DNA of 64,000 nt from Commensalibacter nepenthis (GTDB taxonomy: Bacteria; Pseudomonadota; Alphaproteobacteria; Acetobacterales; Acetobacteraceae): the NCBI RefSeq assembly GCF_029953305.1, contig NZ_JASBAN010000001.1, positions 868,001-932,000 of the forward strand, written 5' to 3'. Position numbers and translations under genes: made by a program. Shown here piece after piece: positions 36,619 through 47,185 of the stretch. The notes below the pieces were generated by a model that saw only the letters and a program-made list of their open reading frames with translations, did not search any database and was not told the DNA's origin. The stretch's first letter is position 1. Each line of letters begins with the position of its first letter.

Positions 36619-36912
36619 TTAAGCCTCATCCATTTGGCTGTTCGTCCGTTTTCTTAATTCTTTGCCTGTCTTAAAAAAAGGAACATATTTTTCATGAACT
36701 TCTACAGCATCGCCTGTTCTAGGGTTACGACCAGTACGTGCTTTGCGATTTTTCACAAAAAAAGCACCGAAACCGCGCAACTCTACTCTTCCACCTTGTG
36801 CCAGAGAAGTTCCAATTTCATCGAAAATAGTGGAAACAATCAAATCAATATCTTTAATTAATAAATTTGGATGTGCTGCTGCAATCTCTAAAATAAGTTC
36901 AGATTTAGTCAT
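36619..36912 (-). CDS. ihfB: Integration host factor beta subunit
   Basis: 97 residues of the HU/IHF family. DNA-bending nucleoid protein, partner of Ihf[12 protein letters not shown] and [12 protein letters not shown] form the beta-arm with its intercalating proline. The M-T-K-S-E-L start and the C-terminal F-K-x-G-K-E-L-R are typical of IhfB. It lies 29 bp after sppA, a pairing common in alphaproteobacteria. Confidence 0.92.
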   Translation of the reverse strand: MTKSELILEIAAAHPNLLIKDIDLIVSTIFDEIGTSLAQGGRVELRGFGAFFVKNRKARTGRNPRTGDAVEVHEKYVPFFKTGKELRKRTNSQMDEA

Positions 36913-36941
36913 TTAATTTATACCCGTTTTTATAATTTTGC

Positions 36942-37880
36942 CTAAGGTTTCCAAATTGCTATCGCACCATCAAGATTTTCATGATCGTTATACACCACTT
37001 GGTGCATGAAACCATTCACAGAATCCCCTAATGTTTCACCTACAAATCTAGAAAACCATTTAGAAGGTTTCTTATTCTTTAATTCTATTACTTTGATATC
37101 AGATGATAATTTTGAATAATGAATTAACCATTTCTTAGCATCTTGTTCTGTGCCGATTTGATCAATCAATCCATTTTTAACTGCTTGCTGACCACTATAT
37201 GGACGACCATCGCCAAGTTCCCTCACTTTTGCAATATCCATATGCCTTCCCTCAGCGACCATCCCAACGAATTGATCATAAAAATTTTCAATCAGTCCTT
37301 GCAACATCTCACGACCTTGCGAAGAAAGTGGCTTAACCATAGAAGGTTGACCTTTTAACGGACCAGAAACCAATTGATCGACATTAATTCCAACTTTGCC
37401 CAACAATCCTGAGATGTCAGGAGCCTGCATAATAACACCAATCGATCCCGTTAATGTCGAATTGAGCGCAAAAATGCGATTAGCAGGTACAGAGATCATA
37501 TAACCAGCCGAAGCTGCAACACCTCCCATACTCACCACCACTGGTTTTTTCTTGGCAAAATGCATGATCGCGTCATGCAATTGCTCACCACCCGTGACGG
37601 CTCCACCAGGACTATTGACACATAAAATCAACCCTTTAACAGATTTATCCGCCAAAGCATCATCAATCAACTTAACCTGTTTAGAAACATCAGAACCAAT
37701 AATACCTTCGATCTTTAATTTTACTAAATGATCTGTATTTCGTCCCATTTTAAACAAAGACGAACCCGCAACAATTGTTACGATGGATACAATAAATACA
37801 ACACATGCAATACAACGCCACAAAACCAACTTTCGTCGGATTTTTTGACGTTCTAATAACAAATCACTTTCTATCTGCAT
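36942..37880 (-). CDS. sppA: Signal peptide peptidase SppA (S49 family)
   Basis: 312 residues. One N-terminal membrane anchor (~18-42, V-L-W-R-C-I-A-C-V-V-F-I), then a single S49 protease domain. Catalytic serine in G-G-V-A-A-S-A-G-Y and the lysine base in the upstream V-K-x-x-x-x-x-x-x-x-S region; V-N-S-P-G-G fits the oxyanion segment. Digests cleaved signal peptides at the periplasmic face. Short single-domain form, upstream of ihfB. Confidence 0.9.
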   Translation of the reverse strand: MQIESDLLLERQKIRRKLVLWRCIACVVFIVSIVTIVAGSSLFKMGRNTDHLVKLKIEGIIGSDVSKQVKLIDDALADKSVKGLILCVNSPGGAVTGGEQLHDAIMHFAKKKPVVVSMGGVAASAGYMISVPANRIFALNSTLTGSIGVIMQAPDISGLLGKVGINVDQLVSGPLKGQPSMVKPLSSQGREMLQGLIENFYDQFVGMVAEGRHMDIAKVRELGDGRPYSGQQAVKNGLIDQIGTEQDAKKWLIHYSKLSSDIKVIELKNKKPSKWFSRFVGETLGDSVNGFMHQVVYNDHENLDGAIAIWKP

Positions 37881-37975
37881 TTATCAAAGTATCCCATCAC
37901 AAACAAGCCATCATTTAATAATCTTAAAGACTGGATATATAGTTACCCAAACTTGTAGTGTCAAAAGAATATTGC

Positions 37976-38425
37976 TTAATCTTCTTTACGACTTCTACGA
38001 TTACGCACATTGTTTTTACTACTAATCACATTTTTACGACCCAACCCAATTTCACGAGCTAAATTAGACCTACGCTCTGCATAATTTGGTGCCACCATAG
38101 GATAATCCGCAGGTAAATTCCAACGTTAACGATATTGTTCTGGCGTTAACCCATAAGCACTTTGAATATGACGCTTTAACATTTTGAGCTTTTTCCCATC
38201 CTCTAGACAAATGATATAATCCGGGAAAACGGAACGTTTTATGGGAACAACAGGTTGCAGCTTTTCTGTATCAGAACCATTCTTATCTATCGAACTTAAC
38301 GTTTGATAAATTTGTCTGATTAATTCTGGCAATTGGTCAGAGCCAACCGAATTATTTGATATATGAGAGGAAACTACTTTAACGGTCAGCTCCAACAATG
38401 ATAAATTTTTTTCTTCTAATTCCAT
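37976..38425 (-). pseudogene. MucR/Ros-family zinc-finger regulator with an internal ochre codon
   Basis: Codons 1-99 (38425-38129) encode a MucR-type protein through the finger region (Y-I-I-C-L-E-D-G-K-K-L-K-M-L-K-R-H … G-L-T-P-E-Q-Y-R). A TAA follows at 38128-38126, then 49 further in-frame codons continue the family exactly ([19 protein letters not shown] … E-I-G-L-G-R-K) to a stop at 37976. The whole frame, 149 positions, matches family length. A C-to-T change (CAA to TAA, glutamine in relatives) explains it. The shortened product would lack the C-terminal DNA-binding part. Truncation, sequencing error or readthrough are the options. Confidence 0.85.
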
Positions 38426-38702
38426 ATTATATTATCCAAAATATCACACTAAATATTTGAATTTCATTTAAAAAATTTAAATAAAATTATATAATAAATA
38501 CTCTTTTTACTATATATTACCGATAACAGTTTTAACATTATTTCAAATATTTACTATATAAAATTATAAAAAAATTAATGAACCCTGTATAATACTCATG
38601 ACCTTAAATAAAACTTTGAAAATATTTTATTTTATGTTTATGCCATAAAAATTAAAAGTAATTTAAACAAATAATAATAACTTTAACAAAGGTTTAACAG
38701 TC

Positions 38703-38840
38703 ATGTTTCAAGTAAAAATAATTTCTATTGTATGTATTCTCGGTTTATTTGTTTTGACAAGTTGTACTAAAAACAACAATAAACATCAATATGTAAACGG
38801 ATCATATTTACAAATAGGCTCTGGGGGATCATTACGATAA
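38703..38840 (+). CDS. Very small lipoprotein
   Basis: 45 residues: basic-start hydrophobic signal (I-I-S-I-V-C-I-L-G-L-F-V-L) and a lipobox L-T-S-C, leaving a ~25-residue Asn/Gly/Ser-rich mature peptide. An AAAGG lies ~11 bp upstream. No family recognised; small entericidin-like lipoproteins are similar in layout. AT-rich spacers of 277 and 212 bp flank it, with no other feature seen apart from the rplU promoter. Confidence 0.55.
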   Translation: MFQVKIISIVCILGLFVLTSCTKNNNKHQYVNGSYLQIGSGGSLR

Positions 38841-38926
38841 GTCTTGCTGAATAATTAAAATTATATAATAAACCATCAAAACACTATGAATAAATTGAAA
38901 AAAAACAAAAAATATTGACTTAACGA

Positions 38927-38956
38927 TTGACTTTTTAGCTAAAAAATATGATATAA
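38927..38956 (+). promoter_or_regulatory. Probable rplU-rpmA promoter
   Basis: TTGACT at 38927-38932 and GATATA at 38950-38955 with 17-bp spacing, about 100 bp before rplU. A second TTGACT at 38915-38920 has no -10 partner at normal distance. Confidence 0.45.
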
Positions 38957-39052
38957 ACTTGAAATTCAGATCAAATCTTCTGAAACGAATTATAACAAAA
39001 AGAAATTCTGTAACTGTTATTACAAGAATTTGACATCTATAGAGAGTTTATA

Positions 39053-39355
39053 ATGTTTGCAATTATCCGCACGGGTGGAAAACAATATCGCGTTACTCCT
39101 GATATGGTATTAAAAGTTGAAAAACTTGATGTCGAAGCAGGAAGCACTGTAACTTTTTCTGATGTATTGGCTGTTGATGGTACCATTGGTGTCCCAACTG
39201 TGGCTGGTGCTTCTGTAAAAGCAACCGTGATCGCGCAAGATCGCTTAAAGAAAGTCATCATCTTTAAAAAACGCCGTCGCCAAAACAGCCGTCGTAAAAA
39301 TGGGCATCGTCAACCTGTAACAGTTTTGCGCATTACCGAAATTAATGCTGCGTAA
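39053..39355 (+). CDS. rplU: 50S ribosomal protein L21
   Basis: 100 residues. Binds 23S rRNA with L20. The N-terminal [14 protein letters not shown] motif and the basic C-terminal [16 protein letters not shown] are diagnostic. AGAGAG upstream of the ATG. Start of the classical rplU-rpmA-obgE order. Confidence 0.97.
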   Translation: MFAIIRTGGKQYRVTPDMVLKVEKLDVEAGSTVTFSDVLAVDGTIGVPTVAGASVKATVIAQDRLKKVIIFKKRRRQNSRRKNGHRQPVTVLRITEINAA

Positions 39356-39399
39356 TTCATAAACCTATTCAATATTGATTTTAAAACAGGAGATAAATC

Positions 39400-39669
39400 A
39401 TGGCACATAAAAAAGCAGGCGGTTCCTCCAGAAACGGGCGCGACACAGAAGGTCGTCGTCTTGGAGTGAAAAAGTTTGGTGGACAATCTGTTATCGCTGG
39501 TAACATCATTGTGCGTCAACGCGGAACAAAAATCAAACCAGGCGCAAATGTTGGTCTAGGTCGTGATCACACAATTTTTGCCCTTGTTGATGGCAATGTA
39601 CGTTTTGATAGCCGCAACAAAGGAAACGTTACTGTTTCCGTAGAAACACTAGCAAACGCTGCTGAATAA
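39400..39669 (+). CDS. rpmA: 50S ribosomal protein L27
   Basis: 89 residues. The N-terminus [15 protein letters not shown] reaches toward the peptidyl-transferase centre; no cleavable Firmicutes-type extension. R-Q-R-G-T-K and G-R-D-H-T-I-F are present. CAGGAG lies 9 bp before the start. It is followed by a strong terminator before obgE. Confidence 0.97.
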   Translation: MAHKKAGGSSRNGRDTEGRRLGVKKFGGQSVIAGNIIVRQRGTKIKPGANVGLGRDHTIFALVDGNVRFDSRNKGNVTVSVETLANAAE

Positions 39670-39705
39670 AACAATCATTGACCTTTTGGGGTCTATGTTA
39701 TTCAA

Positions 39706-39742
39706 TAAAGGGTCGATTCGTTTTGAATCGACCCTTTATATT
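39706..39742 (+). terminator. rplU-rpmA terminator
   Basis: 14-bp perfect stem (39706-39719 with 39725-39738) around GTTTT, followed by TATTTT. It stands between rpmA and obgE, so obgE may be expressed by read-through or its own promoter. Confidence 0.8.
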
Positions 39743-39757
39743 TTAAGGTATAGATAA

Positions 39758-41917
<2,160 letters not shown>

Positions 41918-41943
<26 letters not shown>

Positions 41944-42523
41944 GTTCTGCGCGACGACGCTGATGTGATTCCTCTTGCCTCTCCTCTCTGGCAGATTTGG
42001 GTGGAGGATCATAGACGCGTTCCTCTCTTCTTACTGGAACGGGAGGTCTTTCTTGAACTGGTTCAACAGGTCGCGTTCTTGCCCGATTATCTGTTACAAC
42101 ATCTGGTGCATCATGATATACTGCTGTTTTTGAAGCCACCCCAACGGGGGCTGATTCAGCTTGTGATGGCGGATCAAAACAGGTTGGATTGCTTTTCGTT
42201 AAAGGCACCGCAGAGTAATATTCAGGAGAATTTGTAGATTTTCTTTCTCTTACTGTGTTTTCCTCACGAACTGCTTCCCTTTCAGGCATTGGGACAGGTT
42301 GTAATTTGAACTCCAACCGTTCACGAGCATCGGGTATCCGTTTTAACAATACGCGTAACTGGGCTTGGATATCCTCCATCTGATGATCCAAATACGTTAA
42401 ACGACTTTTTAACCCAAAAACGGAAAAAGGCATTAATAAAAAACAGAGCCCAAAAATGACAACAACGCCAACAATGACAAGTTGTAACCACCAAGGAATC
42501 CATTCTGGAAAAAAAAGCGCCAT
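41918..42523 (-). CDS. Single-pass membrane protein with coiled coil and disordered Pro/Arg tail, unknown function
   Basis: 201 residues. One transmembrane helix at ~12-35 (L-Q-L-V-I-V-G-V-V-V-I-F-G), then a short coiled coil (L-T-Y-L-D-H-Q-M-E-D-I-Q-A-Q-L-R-V-L-L), then ~130 residues rich in Pro, Arg and Glu with no fold. It is much richer in arginine than the neighbouring genes. Not recognised. Convergent with and overlapping proB by 26 bp; gapR lies upstream. Confidence 0.7.
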
Positions 42524-42627
42524 AATCTATTCCAGCTATCTAACTTACAAATGTTTAAAAATATTCTTGAAATAATGAATGAATTTATCAATTTTAAGGA
42601 AATTGTCAAAATTTCCTTTTATATTCA

Positions 42628-42888
42628 TTACATTCCTAATGCGCGACGATAAATATCAAAAAGCGTTTCTTGTTCTTCAATTTCAGAAGGTTCTTTTTTA
42701 CGCGCACTGATGATACGACGAACTACTGGAACATCAAATCCTGCGGATTTGGCTTCGGCATAAATATCTTTAATATCATTCGCCAATCCTTTACGCTCTT
42801 CCTCTAGACGTTCTATACGTTCAATGATACTCCGCAAACGGTCTGCTGCGATTCCGCCTACTTCTGGTGTTTTTTCAAATTCAGTCAT
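42628..42888 (-). CDS. gapR: GapR family DNA-binding protein (DUF2312)
   Basis: 86 residues. Highly charged helical protein matching DUF2312/UPF0335: I-I-E-R-I-E-R-L-E-E-E-R-K-G-L-A-N-D-I-K-D-I-Y-A split by the hinge before A-K-S-A-G-F-D-V. In Caulobacter GapR binds overtwisted DNA ahead of replication and transcription and supports topoisomerases. Single gene; ~280 bp of AT-rich spacer with no clear motif separates it from zwf. Confidence 0.85.
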   Translation of the reverse strand: MTEFEKTPEVGGIAADRLRSIIERIERLEEERKGLANDIKDIYAEAKSAGFDVPVVRRIISARKKEPSEIEEQETLFDIYRRALGM

Positions 42889-43169
42889 TTTAAATCCTAT
42901 CTTTTTATGTAGTCAAATATTGACTATTATATATATTGCATTACGCAATCCTTTTGATATGGTCAATTATTTGATGCATTATTATTTTAACAAATAATAA
43001 TTAAAAGTTTGAAAAAAAAAAATATCATATTAAGCTAACGCTAAATCATGATAATTAGTCGAACTGATTATTCAATGATAGATTTATATTTTTATATAGT
43101 TTTTTACCAAGTATATTTTTACACAAAGTCATACGACTAAACATAATAATCTGAAAGGTTAACTTTTTT

Positions 43170-44642
43170 ATGGAAAAGCCAAACTCCTATTCACCATTTG
43201 ATTTTATCATATTTGGTGCAACGGGCGATTTAACAACTCGGAAATTATTACCTGCATTATATTATCGCTTTCTTGATAACCAACTTCCTGGCAATACACG
43301 TATTATCGGTACCGCACGCTCGCCGTTAAGTGACGAAGATTTCAGAAATCGCGCACGTGATGGATTAAACCAATTTATTCGTGAAGAGGATCGCACTCCT
43401 GAAAAAATAGAAGATTTCGTAAAACATATTTATTATGTCAGTTTAGATGGTGCTGATCCTAATGGTAAATGGGCTGATATTGAAAAATTATTAAATTCAG
43501 ACCAAGCAAACGCAATTCGTATTTTTTACTTTGCTACAGCCCCGCGCCTCTATGGTGATATTTGTGATAATTTATCCAATCACAAATTACTTACAAAGAC
43601 AACGCGTGTTGTCTTGGAAAAACCTATTGGCACCTCACTAGAGACTGCAGAAGAAATTAATAGTCGTGTTGGTAAACATCTCCCTGAAAATCACATCTTC
43701 CGTATTGATCATTATTTAGGCAAAGAAACCGTTCAAAATATTTTGGCGTTACGTTTTGCTAACCCTGTTTTTGAACGTTTATGGAATTCCGATTCCATTG
43801 ACTATGTTGAAATCACTGCTGCTGAAACCGTCGGCGTAGGCAACCGTGGTGGATATTACGACGGTGCAGGTGCATTACGTGATATGGTGCAAAATCATCT
43901 GTTGCAAGTGCTGTGTATGGTTGCAATGGATCCACCTATTTCTTTGAATGCTGATGATTTGCGCAATGAAAAATTAAAAGTCCTGCGCTCCTTAAAACCT
44001 ATGACTGATGAAATGATTCAAACAGATACAGTCAGAGGTCAATATACAGCTAATACCGTTGATGGAGAGGCAGTCCCTAGTTACTTAGAAGAACTTCAAA
44101 AAGACAAAAGCAATACAGAAACGTTTGTTGCCATCAAAGCGCAAATTAATACATCACGTTGGACGGGTGTTCCTTTTTACTTAAGAACAGGCAAAAGATT
44201 GGCTGAAAAAACAAGTGAAATTGTTATTCAGTTTAAAAAATCTGCTTGGTCTTTATTTCCTACCGCTTCCGAACCAAATCGTTTGCATATTCGTATTCAA
44301 CCCGATGAGGGTGTTTCCTTATCTATGCAAGTCAAAGACCCAAGCAAATCTCATACCAGCTTACGCAGCACCTCTATTGATATTGCATTCTCACCTGCGT
44401 TTCATATTCGTTATCCAGATTCTTATGAAGGTCTCATCATGGACGCTGTTAGAGGCGATCCATTATTATTTATTCGTCGTGACGAAGTGGATGCCGCATG
44501 GAAATGGATCGAACCTATTCTTGATGGATGGGCACGAGAAATCATTCCTATGTCTCAATATAAAGCTGGCACTTGGGGACCCCAAGAATCAGAACAACTA
44601 TTAGCAAGAGACGGTCATGTTTGGCATGAAAACATAACTTAA
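43170..44642 (+). CDS. zwf: Glucose-6-phosphate 1-dehydrogenase
   Basis: 490 residues. Oxidises glucose-6-phosphate to the lactone and feeds the pentose phosphate and Entner-Doudoroff routes. N-terminal nucleotide motif I-F-G-A-T-G-D-L-T-T-R-K and the active-site R-I-D-H-Y-L-G-K-E near residue 177 are intact. AAGGTTAAC lies before the ATG. pgl and gnd, frequent neighbours, are absent; an unknown membrane-anchored protein follows after 6 bp. Confidence 0.96.
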   Translation: MEKPNSYSPFDFIIFGATGDLTTRKLLPALYYRFLDNQLPGNTRIIGTARSPLSDEDFRNRARDGLNQFIREEDRTPEKIEDFVKHIYYVSLDGADPNGKWADIEKLLNSDQANAIRIFYFATAPRLYGDICDNLSNHKLLTKTTRVVLEKPIGTSLETAEEINSRVGKHLPENHIFRIDHYLGKETVQNILALRFANPVFERLWNSDSIDYVEITAAETVGVGNRGGYYDGAGALRDMVQNHLLQVLCMVAMDPPISLNADDLRNEKLKVLRSLKPMTDEMIQTDTVRGQYTANTVDGEAVPSYLEELQKDKSNTETFVAIKAQINTSRWTGVPFYLRTGKRLAEKTSEIVIQFKKSAWSLFPTASEPNRLHIRIQPDEGVSLSMQVKDPSKSHTSLRSTSIDIAFSPAFHIRYPDSYEGLIMDAVRGDPLLFIRRDEVDAAWKWIEPILDGWAREIIPMSQYKAGTWGPQESEQLLARDGHVWHENIT

Positions 44643-44648
44643 TTCCTG

Positions 44649-45125
44649 ATGCCTCAATTGTCTGATAACAATCAAGAGCCTATCAAACAAAAGGAAAATT
44701 CTCCTCGTTTGACAGGCAAACCATATCGTTCTATGAAGCGCAGAATCATTCAGCGTGTTATTTTTGCGCTACTTTTTTCTGCAGGGGTTATTGGTGCCCA
44801 AGAAATGGGATGGTTAAATAATATTTCACGCCAATGGATTAAACAAAAAGTTAACTGGATGGATAATAAGCAAGTTACTCAGTATTTACGCACTGTGATT
44901 ACTGATAACCAGTTAACCCAAACATCAATACACTGTCTTGTTTTCGTTATTAATAACGATACAGGCGGAGAAACGGTCAATATGCAAGTCAGAGAGCAAC
45001 ATAATAACAGCTGTTCTGAGACACGACCTGATTTTCCTTTATTATTTACCTTTCGTGTCAATCGAAGCAATGGTAATATACAAGTCGATAAGGGATCCCC
45101 TAATCACTTTTATCCTATTCATTAA
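44649..45125 (+). CDS. Membrane-anchored protein of unknown function between zwf and petA
   Basis: 158 residues. Basic cytoplasmic N-terminus (~32 residues), one hydrophobic helix at ~34-52 (V-I-F-A-L-L-F-S-A-G-V-I-G-A), and an extracytoplasmic part with two cysteines (C-L-V-F and N-N-S-C) and beta-like strands. No family recognised. It starts 6 bp after zwf and ends 27 bp before petA, so it is probably co-transcribed with one or both. Confidence 0.65.
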   Translation: MPQLSDNNQEPIKQKENSPRLTGKPYRSMKRRIIQRVIFALLFSAGVIGAQEMGWLNNISRQWIKQKVNWMDNKQVTQYLRTVITDNQLTQTSIHCLVFVINNDTGGETVNMQVREQHNNSCSETRPDFPLLFTFRVNRSNGNIQVDKGSPNHFYPIH

Positions 45126-45152
45126 AGTGCTTATTGACAAGGCTAAACCGCA

Positions 45153-45782
45153 ATGACGGACGACCCATCCACACCAACGCCTATTATATCCCCTTCCCCT
45201 AATCGTCGCAGTTTCTTACAGTTATTGACTGCCAGTTCGGTGACTGTGGGTGGCGTGATTGTGGTTTGGCCTTTTATCAACAGTCTTAATTCTCAAAACA
45301 CAACCCTTGAACAAAATTTTGTAGATATTGATATTTCTTCGTTAAAAGCAGGACAACAAATAACAGTCACGTGGCAAGGGCATCCTGTTTTCATTTTAAA
45401 TCGCCCTGCTGAAGCTCTTCAAGCATTACAAGATTCAAATCTGGTCTCTCGATTAAGAGATCCTGATAGTAAAGAATTACAACAACCCTCTTATACGCAA
45501 AATTGGCATCGTTCTATTCGCCCTGAAACCGCTGTTTTAATTGGTTCATGCACCCATTTAGGCTGTGTTCCAACATTGAAATTAGGGGCTAAATTAGGCA
45601 GTTTTTATAATTGTGCATGTCATGGTTCAAGGTTTGACTTGGCTGGACGTGTTTATAAATCTGTGCCAGCTCCTTATAATTTACCCATTCCACCTTATAC
45701 CTATTTAAAACCAAATATTATTCGTATAGGCGAAAATCCCAAAGGGCAAGAATTTGATTTTACAAAAATTAAACAACTATAA
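45153..45782 (+). CDS. petA: Ubiquinol-cytochrome c reductase iron-sulfur (Rieske) subunit
   Basis: 209 residues. Twin-arginine N-terminus (N-R-R-S-F-L-Q-L-L) with a membrane helix at ~20-42, then a Rieske domain whose cluster ligands are C-T-H-L-G-C and C-A-C-H-G-S. The late G-x-x-Y-K-S-V-P-A-P-Y is typical of bc1 Rieske proteins. The cytochrome b and c1 genes that normally follow (petB, petC) are absent; RNase P RNA comes next, ~235 bp on. Confidence 0.92.
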   Translation: MTDDPSTPTPIISPSPNRRSFLQLLTASSVTVGGVIVVWPFINSLNSQNTTLEQNFVDIDISSLKAGQQITVTWQGHPVFILNRPAEALQALQDSNLVSRLRDPDSKELQQPSYTQNWHRSIRPETAVLIGSCTHLGCVPTLKLGAKLGSFYNCACHGSRFDLAGRVYKSVPAPYNLPIPPYTYLKPNIIRIGENPKGQEFDFTKIKQL

Positions 45783-46016
45783 ATACAAAAAAATATAGTA
45801 ATCAAGAGCAATTATTACACAGAAGAGAAAATAAATAATCTTTAAAAATAATCAGGATTTCAGTATGAAAAATGACTGATAATATTTCTATTTAACGCTA
45901 AACAAATTCTTGTTGTTATTTATAACTCTCATACTATTGATAAATTCACGATTCCTAACCTCTTTTATTTAGTAACACCCTTGACTTTTTCTTAAAAAAA
46001 CAGTCCTTATCTTTAC

Positions 46017-46433
46017 AGTCAGATAGCCAGATAATCGCTGTTTATATTATATATTACTTATCGTAATATAAAGAGAGGAAAGTCCGGGCTCCACGGAAAG
46101 ATGGTGCCAGTTAATGGCTGGCAAGGGTAACCTTAGGGAAAGTGCCACAGAAAACAAACCGCTTGTCGGAATTTATTGAGTATTCAATAAATTACAAGTC
46201 AGGGTGAAATGGTGTGGTAAGAGCACACCGCGTTCTTGGTAACAAGAATGGCAGGGTAAACCCCACCAGGAGCAAAACCTAATAGGGATAACGGATTATC
46301 GCAAGATAATCGAAGGATTTCCGCCTTGTTATCCGGGTTGGTTGCATGAAATACGATGCGAATCGTATTCTAGATGAATGATTATCGCTTGTCTTTGGAC
46401 ATTCACAGAACCCGGCTTATACGCTATCTGACT
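46017..46433 (+). ncRNA. rnpB: RNase P RNA (type A)
   Basis: The terminal helix P1 is formed by AGTCAGATAGC (46017-46027) and GCTATCTGACT (46423-46433). Conserved blocks are present in order: GAGAGGAAAGTCCGGGCTCC (CR-I), GCCACAGAAA, the AGGGTGAAA / GGTAAGAGCACACCGC region, and near the 3' end ACAGAACCCGGCTTA (CR-V). The catalytic RNA of RNase P, trimming tRNA 5' ends. TTGACT at 45981 may be its -35. 45783-46016 otherwise shows nothing. Confidence 0.96.
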
Positions 46434-46581
46434 TTAAAATTCTTTTATATCTTTTATTTCTATTTCCCCTCTAAATTTTATTTTGATATCGAAAAGTGAA
46501 ACTTTTTTATCAACTCTGAATGTGAAATATAAAATATCTGACAAAAGCCACTGAAAATAAGTGAAATTTTAATTCTAACAT

Positions 46582-46612
46582 TTGACCTCCCACGATTACC
46601 CATGCTATCCCA
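46582..46612 (+). promoter_or_regulatory. MraZ operator repeats overlapping the dcw promoter
   Basis: Three NCCCA sites (46588-46592, 46598-46602, 46608-46612) at an exact 10-bp period read TGGGN-N5-TGGGN-N5-TGGGN on the minus strand, the pattern bound by MraZ. A -35-like TTGACC (46582-46587) abuts the first repeat, with a weak -10 region inside the repeats. The 5' leader also has an imperfect hairpin (46622-46648). Confidence 0.7.
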
Positions 46613-46705
46613 TAAAAGAACATAATCATTACCGTAGTAATAGATTATCGATTCTCAGATTTTTTTCTTTATTTATGCAGCATGTTTAAAGGAGGTCATA
46701 CAAGA

Positions 46706-47185
46706 ATGAGCTTATTCCTTGGCACACATCAAAATAGGCTTGATGTCAAAGGAAGGGTTTCTGTACCTGCAATCTTTCGTGCTGCATTACGAAAAGAACA
46801 TATCAAAGAAAATAATTCCCTTATTTTCAGACCTTCTCATAAAATGTCTTGCATCGAGGGTTGGCCTTTATCTGTTTTTTCTGAATTAACGAATTCTTTA
46901 AGTACTCTAGATCTATTTTCAGAAGAACATGATGATATTGCTACCACTCTTTACGCCGAAGCTTGGCCCCTTGATCTGGATCGTGAGGGTAGAATTTTAT
47001 TACCTGATATTTTAAAAGAACATGCCAATTTAACAGACGCAGTAACATTTATGGGGCTGGGCGCTATTTTTCAAATCTGGGAACCAACCGCAGCAACAGA
47101 ACGCTGCAAAACCGCACGTCAAAAAGTGCAACAAAAAAACTTATCTATTACCCCACAAACTCATAAAAAAAGGATAGAAACATGA
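46706..47185 (+). CDS. mraZ: Transcriptional regulator MraZ
   Basis: 159 residues from the ATG at 46706, because AAAGGAGGT lies 10 bp upstream and the family N-terminus begins just before F-L-G-T-H; an ATG at 46682 precedes the ribosome site. AbrB-like protein with two MraZ repeats (D-x-K-G-R-V-S-V-P at ~13 and D-R-E-G-R-I-L-L-P at ~93). It represses its own dcw operon in E. coli. Overlaps rsmH by 4 bp (ATGA). Confidence 0.93.
   Translation: MSLFLGTHQNRLDVKGRVSVPAIFRAALRKEHIKENNSLIFRPSHKMSCIEGWPLSVFSELTNSLSTLDLFSEEHDDIATTLYAEAWPLDLDREGRILLPDILKEHANLTDAVTFMGLGAIFQIWEPTAATERCKTARQKVQQKNLSITPQTHKKRIET

Noticed and set aside
38126-38425. A genuine 99-residue short MucR variant
   Set aside because: The 49 codons after the TAA keep the exact family sequence in the same frame, so a point nonsense change is the simpler reading.
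45783-46016. Remnant of petB between petA and rnpB
   Set aside because: No frame resembles cytochrome b; the stretch is AT-rich with frequent stops.
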